Source of the DNA: Chitinophagales bacterium
GTDB lineage: Bacteria > Bacteroidota > Bacteroidia > Chitinophagales > Saprospiraceae
Assembly (NCBI GenBank): GCA_013298955.1
Contig: JAAFJT010000026.1
Coordinates: 1 to 52,101, forward strand
Reading direction: 5' to 3'
Length of the DNA stretch: 52,101 nt
The notes beneath the pieces were generated by a model. That model was not told where the DNA came from. It searched no databases and saw nothing but the letters and a program-made list of their open reading frames with translations. A program made the translations under genes and the position numbers. Positions 7,425 through 15,130 of this stretch are shown piece after piece (position 1 is the first letter of the stretch; each line of letters opens with the position of its first letter).

Positions 7425-10400
7425 TCAACGCAAAATAGTCAATTTTTTCTGTAAAGACCGTTTGCCTGCTATCTGCAAAAAGACCAAATACTGCCCTTCT
7501 TCCAACTGTTCTATTGAAATATCAAGCGTACTCGCATCGGATACAGGCATTTGCGCCACTGTTTGACCAAAAACATTGGTCACCACCACTTGTGCATCCA
7601 CTAAACGCGCCGTTCCCAAATCAATGCGCACAAATGTTTGGGCAGGATTCGGATACAAAGTATAATCCACTAATGCATTAAATTCTAAGGATACTTCATC
7701 TGAATAAAGCGGTTTCAACGCGCTATTGCGGTATAAAGCAATGCGATACATATTATAACTTGCTTGTTGTGATGCTTCATCTGCGTATTGGAAATAGCTC
7801 GCTTGTGCCTCCGCGCCTTCATAGGTGCGCACGACTTCATAGCGTTGCGTATTTTCATTCCATTTTTCCAACTGAAACACATCGTTTTCAACCCGATGAC
7901 TGGATGTCCAAGCAATCATTGCTTTTCTGCCCTCTTTCCGTCCTGTAATTTGGATATTAGGCTTTCTTGCCAAATTTTGATTGGCAACAGGGGCAGCAAC
8001 ATTGTAAATCACTTCTGTCAAAGGTCCAAAATTACCATTGGTAAAAGCACGCGCTTTAATGATATTGGTACCAATTTTTAGACTCAAAGGCGTTGAATAC
8101 GTTTGTGCCGCTTGCGCAATCCCGTTATCAAAGACAACATCTTCGCCATTTGTGGTGAAATAAACCGTCGTATTCGCATTCGGATTCGTAATCGTAATTT
8201 TTTCAGTGATATTCACATCGCCTGCGGGCTTGCTAAAACTCACGGGTTGCAACGTGTGCAACCAATTATTGCCCCGATAAAAGTTCAAAACTGTGGTCAA
8301 TTTATTGGGAAACGCACCAATACAGGCATTCACCCGATTGTTCCAAACATCTCGCGTATAAAAATTCCACCGAGTCGTCTCCAAAATGGACGCATTATAG
8401 ATGAGATTTCGACTATCATTCATCAATTTCGTCAAACCTTCATTGGTAATTAAACCATTGGGTTTGATGAACAATTCTTGCACGCGGTCGCGCACCATCG
8501 TCCGATATTCCAAATTGAACGCGCCGCCTTGCAATCCCGCCAAAACCATCAAATCACCAGGGCCCTTTGCCGATTGCACATCCAATTTATATCGAAAATT
8601 GTGTCCACCTTCATCGGTCGGCGTTGCAAAACCGTCGGTATCGTTATGAATAATAACATATTTTGAGTTTTGATAATTTTTATGCACAGCTGCCCTGTAT
8701 TCATGCTCCATGTCCGTCACAAAAAACATCAACATTATATCAATATAATGTTTCATATCTACTTTTTGTTTCAAGGCTTGAAAATTCGTCGCGGCGAATG
8801 ATTTGACCTCATTCCATTGATTTCCAGTACCTTGCTTCATAATACCAGAGGGCCAAGTCGAAGATTCATACGTTCCATCCACCACTTCATAATCCACATC
8901 TTCGCCGCCATAGTAACTTTTCATATAATTTTCATTGAAACGCTCACGTATAGTATAGATGCCATAATATTGCCCATTGAAAAAAACATGCACGAAACGC
9001 GTATGAATATCCTTATTGCCCATGCGCCGAATGAGGTCATGCGCCAAATTATCGGACATCATCAAACCGCCCAATCCCCAATATTGAGCCCCTGCGGGCA
9101 TGTGGTCTGTGCCTGCTTTCAAATCAAGGGCATCAAATTCGTCGGTGGGTTCATAATTTTCATAAACCGATTTTTGATATATTTTATGTTTTAATTTACT
9201 ATACCCATATTTCGATTTGAAATAAACCCGATAATTTTTCTTCGGATAACCCTTCGACGTATTCCCAAAAATCCTAAAGCCTGCATCGATAAAAGTGCTT
9301 TTATTTTCGCCAAACGAGTTGATGTATTCAAAAGAACAAGGACTTTCCGTCGCTGCGGCATTGGAAGCCGTCGTGCCTAAGGAAACAATCGGCAAATCTT
9401 TCAGGGCATCATTCAATTGTTGTGCCGTATAAACATTGGAATTTAGACCACTATTCAAAATATAAGTTTGCGTCACCACTTTGGTTTCGCCTGTCGCGCT
9501 GTACGCAAACGCTTTGACCACCGTATTGCCATTGATAGCAATCGGCGCGGTGTAAATCGTTCCAGTCGTTGCATTGGGAGTCGTGCTGTTCGTCGTGTAA
9601 CGAATCGTCGTACCGGCGGGCGCGGTCAAGGTGAGTTGGAAGGGCGCGGTGTAAATGCCGCGTTGTTGACTGAACGCCAAATCCAACAATTGTTTAGAAG
9701 CGTTATTAGAAAGATTCGGCGTAGCGGCTGCAAACCGAATTATATTTGTCGAACCATCTGGAAAACGACCAAAAGACGTGTTAAAAGTCGTCGTACCAAT
9801 CCGCAAACTGTCGATTAAATACATCGCACCATTGAATTGTTGGTACATATATAACGTCTCACTTTTCGCGCTGATGCCAAATGCCGCCGTCGTTGCGGTC
9901 GGCGCGGTCAATAAATCATTGGCATCAACCGTTATGAAACTTTTTGCACCCAAAATTTGATTTGGGAATATGTATTTCGTTGGTTTTGCGATTTTATCCG
10001 TTAGGAAAACGCTGTCTAAACGCACACTATTCGCATTGTTATTAAAAATTTCAATAAAGTCAACCGCAGGGCGATTCACCGAATGCGAACCTGTCGCCTC
10101 ATTGACAAACACATTCGTCAAAAGCGTTCTTTGAATCGCCGCAGGCGTATATTCAATCACCAATTCGGGAACGTGATTCGCTGAATTAGCCCTATCGAAA
10201 GACCAAGCTGTTGCATAACCATTCGTCGTCGTTGAAAAATGAAATGCCAAAGCATTGCCCGCCACGAAACCTGACTGAATTGCTTCATTTATAATCGCTT
10301 TTAAATCAGGCGTTTGTTGTGCCACAAGGCGTTGGTCATTGACTGTCCAAGCGGCGGTTGCCCAAGCAATTTGGTTCGTGGTGTAGGTTCGATTGGAAAT

Positions 10401-10772
10401 ATTATTGGTTGCCGCCGCGTAAGTTGCCGCATTGCCTTTTTGCGCTTTGATGTTAATATTCGCCCGATTCGTCGTATTTACATACGTTTCATCCACCGAA
10501 AATTGGATATAAGCGCGGGTAATCGTTGCGCCTTGCGGCAAATTGACATTCGGAAAACGAATTCCAATCATTTGTTTATAAACCAAACCCCAATCGTAAC
10601 CGCCCAATTCTAAATCCGTGCTGGCAATGTTTACGCCGCCTGTGGTGGTATTTTGTTCGGCATCATCGGAGGATGCAAGTGGTTTTACGCGTAAAACTTG
10701 GGTTTGAGCTGTCAGTGGGAGGGAAACAAGGCAGCAAAAGCAAATTACAAAGGCTTGTAATGTTTTAATCAT
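7425..10772 (-). CDS. Secreted CotH-kinase family protein with DNRLRE, lamin-tail and T9SS type A sorting domains
   Basis: A 1115-residue multidomain exported protein. In order: signal peptide (1-22); DNRLRE-type beta domain (about 25-210, LRVKPLASSDDAEQN and RAYIQFSVDET); lamin-tail-like domain (about 216-330, VDFIEIFNNN); a chitobiase C-terminal-like beta domain (about 370-440, TIRYTTNSTTPN); the CotH kinase-like core (about 460-770, with RIFGNTSKGYPKKNYRVYFK and HNDTDGF); a second chitobiase-like domain (about 870-945, TVYFTTNGED); and a T9SS type A sorting domain (about 1045-1115, LYPNPAQTFVRI to KLTIL). CotH of Bacillus is an atypical protein kinase. Whether this one is active cannot be told, as the metal-binding segment is of a divergent subfamily. 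A surface role is inferred. Confidence 0.9.
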   Translation of the reverse strand: MIKTLQAFVICFCCLVSLPLTAQTQVLRVKPLASSDDAEQNTTTGGVNIASTDLELGGYDWGLVYKQMIGIRFPNVNLPQGATITRAYIQFSVDETYVNTTNRANINIKAQKGNAATYAAATNNISNRTYTTNQIAWATAAWTVNDQRLVAQQTPDLKAIINEAIQSGFVAGNALAFHFSTTTNGYATAWSFDRANSANHVPELVIEYTPAAIQRTLLTNVFVNEATGSHSVNRPAVDFIEIFNNNANSVRLDSVFLTDKIAKPTKYIFPNQILGAKSFITVDANDLLTAPTATTAAFGISAKSETLYMYQQFNGAMYLIDSLRIGTTTFNTSFGRFPDGSTNIIRFAAATPNLSNNASKQLLDLAFSQQRGIYTAPFQLTLTAPAGTTIRYTTNSTTPNATTGTIYTAPIAINGNTVVKAFAYSATGETKVVTQTYILNSGLNSNVYTAQQLNDALKDLPIVSLGTTASNAAATESPCSFEYINSFGENKSTFIDAGFRIFGNTSKGYPKKNYRVYFKSKYGYSKLKHKIYQKSVYENYEPTDEFDALDLKAGTDHMPAGAQYWGLGGLMMSDNLAHDLIRRMGNKDIHTRFVHVFFNGQYYGIYTIRERFNENYMKSYYGGEDVDYEVVDGTYESSTWPSGIMKQGTGNQWNEVKSFAATNFQALKQKVDMKHYIDIMLMFFVTDMEHEYRAAVHKNYQNSKYVIIHNDTDGFATPTDEGGHNFRYKLDVQSAKGPGDLMVLAGLQGGAFNLEYRTMVRDRVQELFIKPNGLITNEGLTKLMNDSRNLIYNASILETTRWNFYTRDVWNNRVNACIGAFPNKLTTVLNFYRGNNWLHTLQPVSFSKPAGDVNITEKITITNPNANTTVYFTTNGEDVVFDNGIAQAAQTYSTPLSLKIGTNIIKARAFTNGNFGPLTEVIYNVAAPVANQNLARKPNIQITGRKEGRKAMIAWTSSHRVENDVFQLEKWNENTQRYEVVRTYEGAEAQASYFQYADEASQQASYNMYRIALYRNSALKPLYSDEVSLEFNALVDYTLYPNPAQTFVRIDLGTARLVDAQVVVTNVFGQTVAQMPVSDASTLDISIEQLEEGQYLVFLQIAGKRSLQKKLTILR

Positions 10773-10815
10773 TATGTTATGTGCAAAAATTATATAATAA
10801 AAACGATGTTTTGCA

Positions 10816-10823
10816 CAAAGGTA
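10816..10823 (-). promoter_or_regulatory. -7 element for the CotH-family gene
   Basis: Reads TACCTTTG on the minus strand, 44 bases upstream of the ATG at 10772, a good fit to TAnnTTTG. Confidence 0.5.
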
Positions 10824-10968
10824 GATGCAAGGATTGATTTAGAAATACCTTGAAAGGAGTATTTTTGAGTTGACCGTGTTTTCATGTTTGTAAAAGATTG
10901 ATAAGTTGCAAGTTACGGCACATTTTTTCATTGCATCCGTTTTCCATTGGAAATAAAGATTGAGTATA

Positions 10969-11003
10969 ACGTGCGGTAGGTTGTGAATTGCCGCACGTTT
11001 TTT
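10969..11003 (+). terminator. Terminator-like hairpin with U-tract
   Basis: The stem AACGTGCGG/CCGCACGTT has a 14-base loop and is followed by six T on the plus strand. There is no plus-strand gene immediately upstream, so it either ends an unseen transcript or is incidental. Confidence 0.4.
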
Positions 11004-11230
11004 CACCCGTTTTTCAATTCAAAACCGAACTTTGAGTTGTTCCGTTGCTTCTGTTTTCAATTGAAAAGCCTAAAAAATTATAATTCAAAAAGGGAGATTA
11101 AATTAAAAAATTTGTTTTAAAAAAACATTTTAAAACGATAAAAGGTTCACTTTTAGATACTTTTAAATTAATATTTTTAAAACAAAAAATTATAAACAAA
11201 AAACAATTCATTTGCATCTATTCTGCACAC

Positions 11231-11872
11231 TTACGGGGCTACTCGACTCCTTTCCCAATCGCCCGTTTCTGTTTTCGTATAAACAATTCTATCATGTAAT
11301 CGGCTGCGCCGCCCCTGCCAAAACTCTATCCGTTCAGGCACGATTTCGTAGCCGCCCCAATGTGCAGGACGCGGTAAAACAGGCATTTGCGCATGTGCTT
11401 CTATGGCATTTTGCATGGATTTTTCCAAAAAAGCACGGTCTGTCACCACCCGACTTTGCGGAGAAGCAATCGCGCCCAATTGACTCATGCGCGGGCGCGA
11501 CTGAAAATACGCATCCGATAAATGAGCAGCTATTTTCGTTGCAATCCCCTCAATCCGAACCTGTCTTTGCAAGTCTAACCAATTGAAAATCAATGCAACC
11601 TGTGGATTTTCATCCAATTCCTGCCCTTTTTGACTTTCATAATTGGTAAAAAAAGTGAATCCTTTTTCGGTCACGCCTTTCAATAACACGATTCTTGCAG
11701 CAGGCTTTCCTGCCCGCGAACAAGTCGCTAAAGTCATCGCATTCGGCTCTAAAAGATGGGCATTCAAGGCTTCTTGAAACCAAGCCTGAAATTGTGTGAG
11801 CGCGTCTGCAGCTGTATCCGAAAGGTCAAGCGATTTTTGGCGATAATCTTGGCGTAAATCTGCAATATTCAT
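11231..11872 (-). CDS. pdxH: Pyridoxamine/pyridoxine 5'-phosphate oxidase
   Basis: FMN-dependent cytosolic enzyme that oxidises pyridoxamine or pyridoxine phosphate to pyridoxal phosphate, the cofactor the hemA product needs. The 213-residue length is typical. Family segments are present: MTLATCSRAGKPAARIVLLK (FMN phosphate side), FTFFTNYESQKGQEL, QVRIEGIATK, SRPRMSQLGAIASPQS, and the C-terminal EFWQGRRSRLHDRIVY followed by WERSRVAP, which lines the PLP site. It is monocistronic, with no recognisable promoter in the AT-rich upstream region. The assignment is secure. Confidence 0.97.
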   Translation of the reverse strand: MNIADLRQDYRQKSLDLSDTAADALTQFQAWFQEALNAHLLEPNAMTLATCSRAGKPAARIVLLKGVTEKGFTFFTNYESQKGQELDENPQVALIFNWLDLQRQVRIEGIATKIAAHLSDAYFQSRPRMSQLGAIASPQSRVVTDRAFLEKSMQNAIEAHAQMPVLPRPAHWGGYEIVPERIEFWQGRRSRLHDRIVYTKTETGDWERSRVAP

Positions 11873-12106
11873 TGTTTTATTTTTAATTTTTTTATAACAA
11901 TAAAATTTCGTTCATTTAAAATGAATAATTTATATATATCATAAAAAAAAATTAATTATTTACTACCTTTAAAAAGGTATTTTTTAACGAAAAATTCATG
12001 TAAAAAGATTACCTTTAAACCACTTTTGACAAACTTAGTTCACAATAAAATCGTTTTTTTAAAAATGAGTCTCGTAAATTTTGCTAAATCTAACAGTTCC
12101 CAAAAC

Positions 12107-13363
12107 ATGTTTTTCCCGAAAAAAATACTCCCATTTTTATTGCTTTCCTTCCATTTACAGGCTCAAGCCCCTTTAAATCCGTCGCTTGAAGATGATGTTA
12201 TGGGCGAAAATTGGGCTTCTGTCAAATTTCATCCTATGGGTCAGCCTTTGCAGATGCCGATTATGGACTTACAAGGGGGCAGTCTGCTCCTGTCTTTCGA
12301 TGATTTAGATGCTGATATTAAAAGATTGTATTATACGATTCAACATTGTGATGCCGATTGGAAACCATCTAAATTGGAGCAACAAGAGTTTATGATTGGT
12401 TTTAATGAAGAACAAATTACCAAATATCACGCTGCTTTCAATACGTTGATTCCGTACATGCACTACGAGTTAAATTTGCCTAATGAAAACTTATCTTTCA
12501 CCAAATCAGGGAATTATACTTTAAAAATTTTTGATGATTTGATTCATAAAAAACCATTGATTACGCGTCGATTCGTTATTTCAGAATCGTTGGCGGCGGT
12601 GATTCCACAGCTCACGTTTTCCAATATAACCAAGTATAATACACACCAAGAGTTTGATTTTCAATTAGTTGCGAAAAGCTATCGGATTGCTAATCCCTTG
12701 ATAGAAGTGCGGGCAACGATTTTGCAAAACAATCGGTGGGATAAATCCTTGTCGAATATCGCGCCTTTGTATGTGAAAGGCGAGGAAATTCAGTTTGATT
12801 ATCAAGATAAAATCGTTTTTTCGGGCGGCAAAGAGTTTCGACAGGTGGATTTGCGGAGTACACGCATGCGCAGTGAGCGTGTTGCACAGTTAGAGCGCGG
12901 GAATGAAACTTGGGATTACACTTTATTCGCAGATGTGGATAGGTCGGGCATGCCCTATTTGTTTGACAAAGATGCGAATGGCAATTACGTGATTGAGAGT
13001 AAGGATAGCGACCAAAGTGAGGTGAAAGGCGATTATGTAAATGCGCACTTTACATTGAAAATCAATGAGTTAGACTCAGGAGATGTGTATGTGATGGGCA
13101 GTTTTGTAGATTGGAAATTGCGCCCGTTTTGCAAAATGAAGTTTAATGGAAAGGCGTATGAAACCGATATTTTGTTAAAACAAGGATATTATAATTATCA
13201 ATATGTAGTTGTTTATCCAAAGGAGCAACCTAATTTTGAAATGTTGGAAGGCAGCAGCTACGAAACGGAAAATGATTACACTATTATTATGTATCATCGA
13301 CCGTTTGGGGCGCGTTATGACCGTGTGATAGGGATTTCGCGGTTTTCATCGACCCAAAAATAG
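12107..13363 (+). CDS. Type IX secretion system plug-type protein (DUF5103)
   Basis: A 418-residue protein with a signal peptide (MFFPKKILPFLLLSFHLQAQ) followed by the two-part DUF5103 architecture: an N-terminal beta domain (about 25-130, with LLLSFDDLDADIKRLYYTI and HCDADWKPS) and a C-terminal all-beta domain (about 130-415, with YTLFADVDRSGMPYLF and a carbohydrate-binding-like MGSFVDWKLRPFCKM). Members of this family are the periplasmic plug that closes the SprA translocon of the type IX system. This fits the several T9SS-sorted proteins in the window. I use the ATG at 12107 because it gives the signal peptide directly; upstream in-frame starts add 27 poorly conserved residues. A strong terminator follows. 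Confidence 0.9.
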   Translation: MFFPKKILPFLLLSFHLQAQAPLNPSLEDDVMGENWASVKFHPMGQPLQMPIMDLQGGSLLLSFDDLDADIKRLYYTIQHCDADWKPSKLEQQEFMIGFNEEQITKYHAAFNTLIPYMHYELNLPNENLSFTKSGNYTLKIFDDLIHKKPLITRRFVISESLAAVIPQLTFSNITKYNTHQEFDFQLVAKSYRIANPLIEVRATILQNNRWDKSLSNIAPLYVKGEEIQFDYQDKIVFSGGKEFRQVDLRSTRMRSERVAQLERGNETWDYTLFADVDRSGMPYLFDKDANGNYVIESKDSDQSEVKGDYVNAHFTLKINELDSGDVYVMGSFVDWKLRPFCKMKFNGKAYETDILLKQGYYNYQYVVVYPKEQPNFEMLEGSSYETENDYTIIMYHRPFGARYDRVIGISRFSSTQK

Positions 13364-13384
13364 CATAGCGAGTGGATTGTACAG

Positions 13385-13421
13385 CGAGTGGCGGGTTTTA
13401 AAACCCGCCACTCGTTTTTTT
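13385..13421 (+). terminator. Palindromic terminator after the T9SS plug gene
   Basis: A perfect 30-base palindrome CGAGTGGCGGGTTTT/AAAACCCGCCACTCG is followed by seven T. It has the same GTTTTAAAAC-cored design as other palindromes in the window but here carries a proper U-tract. Related degenerate copy at 30628-30663. Confidence 0.75.
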
Positions 13422-13525
13422 AAATGAAATAAAATAAAACGCATATTTTTGTTTTAAAATATTTTTGAAATGTTTTATAAGTATAAAAAAAATCTCATTT
13501 TTTTTGAAAAAAAAGACCCTAAAAA

Positions 13526-13557
13526 CTTGGTGAATCGGAACAAAAAGTTTAATTTTG
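13526..13557 (+). promoter_or_regulatory. recA promoter
   Basis: The -7 element TAATTTTG (13550-13557) lies 20 bases after a TTGG at 13527-13530, matching the Bacteroidota pattern TTG-N19/20-TAnnTTTG. The ATG follows 52 bases later. I see no obvious LexA box. Confidence 0.6.
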
Positions 13558-13609
13558 CATTATTATTCTACCAAACAGTATATCTAATTTTTTATTAAAA
13601 ATAGTTAAA

Positions 13610-14665
13610 ATGGCAAACGAGAAAAACGAAAAAGACGCAAAGTTCAAAGCCTTGCAAGCCACTCTGGAACGACTCGACAAAACCTATGGCAAAGGAACGG
13701 TCATGAAGTTGGGCGAAAAACAAGTGGAAGAGGTTGAAACGATTTCCACAGGTTCTTTGGGTTTGGATGTCGCGTTAGGAGTTAATGGGCTTCCAAAAGG
13801 TCGGGTGATTGAAATCTATGGACCCGAATCTTCTGGTAAAACAACATTGGCGATTCATGCGATTGCGGAATGTCAGAAAAAAGGCGGTATTGCGGCAATT
13901 ATTGATGCAGAACATGCTTTTGACCGTTTTTATGCACAGGCTTTGGGCGTAGATGTGGATAATTTGTTGATTTCGCAGCCTGACAATGGAGAACAAGCGT
14001 TGGAAATAGCGGATAATTTGATTCGCTCTGGCGCGGTGGATATTATCGTGATTGACTCGGTGGCGGCGTTAGTGCCGAAAGCGGAGATTGAAGGGGAGAT
14101 GGGCGAGTCAAAAATGGGTTTGCAAGCGCGATTGATGTCGCAAGCCTTGCGGAAATTGACGGCTACAATTGGGCGGACGAATTGTTGCTGCATTTTCATC
14201 AATCAGTTGCGGGAGAAGATTGGCGTGATGTTCGGCAATCCTGAAACGACGACTGGTGGTAATGCGTTGAAATTTTATGCGTCGATTCGATTGGATATTC
14301 GCAAATCGGGTTCGGCAATTAAAGATAAGGATGGCAATTTAACAGGCAATCATGTAAAAGTAAAAGTAGTGAAAAATAAATTAGCTCCACCTTTCCGGAT
14401 TGCAGAGTTTGATATTGTGTTTGGCAAAGGGATTTCCAAAGTGGGCGAGATTGTGGATATGGGCGTTGAGACGGAGGTAATGGGCAAAAGTGGGTCTTGG
14501 TACAGCTATCGCGGGGCGAAAGTGGCGCAAGGTCGGGAAGGCACGAAAACGTTTTTGGACGATAATCCTGAAGTTGCAAACGAAATCGAAGCGGAAATCA
14601 AACGCCGCTTGGAAGCCAATCCAAGCAAAATCAAAGTGACTGCGCCTGTAGAAACAGATGATTAG
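13610..14665 (+). CDS. recA: Recombinase RecA
   Basis: DNA-dependent ATPase that forms the filament for homologous recombination and activates the SOS response. Length is 351 residues. The Walker A loop GPESSGKTT (71-79), the Walker B segment [14 protein letters not shown], the MSQALRKLT region, [24 protein letters not shown] (loop 2) and the lysine/glutamate-rich tail are all present. The gene is followed by a palindrome and then recQ on the same strand, but the gap of 465 bases with its own promoter suggests separate transcription. Confidence 0.99.
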   Translation: MANEKNEKDAKFKALQATLERLDKTYGKGTVMKLGEKQVEEVETISTGSLGLDVALGVNGLPKGRVIEIYGPESSGKTTLAIHAIAECQKKGGIAAIIDAEHAFDRFYAQALGVDVDNLLISQPDNGEQALEIADNLIRSGAVDIIVIDSVAALVPKAEIEGEMGESKMGLQARLMSQALRKLTATIGRTNCCCIFINQLREKIGVMFGNPETTTGGNALKFYASIRLDIRKSGSAIKDKDGNLTGNHVKVKVVKNKLAPPFRIAEFDIVFGKGISKVGEIVDMGVETEVMGKSGSWYSYRGAKVAQGREGTKTFLDDNPEVANEIEAEIKRRLEANPSKIKVTAPVETDD

Positions 14666-14708
14666 TATTTGAAAGCCTCTATAATCATACTGGATTGGGG
14701 CAAGCAGA

Positions 14709-14758
14709 AAAAGGGTGTATTTCAAAGGGGCATATGCTCCTTTGAAATACACCCTTTT
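14709..14758. repeat. Palindrome downstream of recA
   Basis: Arms AAAAGGGTGTATTTCAAAGG and CCTTTGAAATACACCCTTTT are perfect over 20 bases around a 10-base loop (GGCATATGCT). It is probably the structure that ends the recA transcript, with a weak T-tract on each side. Confidence 0.8.
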
Positions 14759-14852
14759 GAGTTGATGTCTATTTTTATTTTATAAGGAGGTGCGTCGAAC
14801 GGCTCGGTTTGACCTTTTGCAATGGTCTCAAATTATCTATAAGAGGAATAGG

Positions 14853-14902
14853 ATGGCTACTTCAAAGCGTTCCTTTTGCAAGAAACGCCTTGAAGTAGCC
14901 AT
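14853..14902. repeat. Palindrome ATGGCTACTTCAA...
   Basis: Arms ATGGCTACTTCAAAGCGTT and AACGCCTTGAAGTAGCCAT pair with one slip (AAAGC versus AAGGC). No U-tract follows. Confidence 0.75.
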
Positions 14903-14961
14903 AGCAACTTTTACAGCCACTTCTTTTTTTCAAACCAAACGAAAAAATTTGATTTTTAAGT

Positions 14962-14969
14962 TATCTTTG
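14962..14969 (+). promoter_or_regulatory. Candidate -7 element for recQ
   Basis: TATCTTTG matches TAnnTTTG exactly, 162 bases upstream of the recQ ATG. The long leader includes the dispersed 35-base repeat. Confidence 0.4.
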
Positions 14970-15011
14970 TACTGAAAACGAGTGCAAATCAATCTTTTGT
15001 TGCTGTTTTCA

Positions 15012-15046
15012 ATGATTTAAGTGGTTCATATTAAAGAATCGACTAC
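15012..15046. repeat. Dispersed tail repeat without its palindrome
   Basis: This 35-base stretch, containing TTTAAGTGGTTCATATTAAA, matches 33470-33504 at most positions. In inverted orientation it also resembles the sequence beside palindromes at 6688-6720 and 4941-4975. Here no palindrome adjoins it. Confidence 0.6.
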
Positions 15047-15130
15047 TTAACCATTAAAAAATACCCAATTATTAAAAATTTGAATCTGATTGAACCCCCT
15101 AAACATCAACTTTAGATTTGGTAAAATACG

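Larger units (their letters stand above)
10773..11230. other. Gene-free stretch with promoter, terminator-like hairpin and degenerate repeats
   Basis: 458 bases without a convincing gene. It contains the CotH-gene promoter (10816-10823, minus strand) and a hairpin CGTGCGG..CCGCACG followed by TTTTTT (10969-11003, plus orientation although both neighbours are on the minus strand). It also has three degenerate copies of a CCGTTTTCAATTGAAAA-like unit (about 10938-11070) and an AT-rich imperfect inverted repeat of TTTGTTTTAAAA around 11105-11190. Confidence 0.6.
14666..15130. other. Gap between recA and recQ holding two palindromes, a promoter and a repeat tail
   Basis: No convincing gene; the short open frame at 14790-14975 is mostly palindrome and unlike any protein. 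It contains hairpins at 14709-14758 and 14853-14902, a TAnnTTTG element at 14962-14969 and a 35-base dispersed repeat at 15012-15046. Confidence 0.6.

Noticed and set aside
14790-14975. Plus-strand open frame between recA and recQ
   Set aside because: Most of it is the palindrome at 14853-14902; the start is not ATG-supported by a promoter, and the translated sequence resembles nothing.
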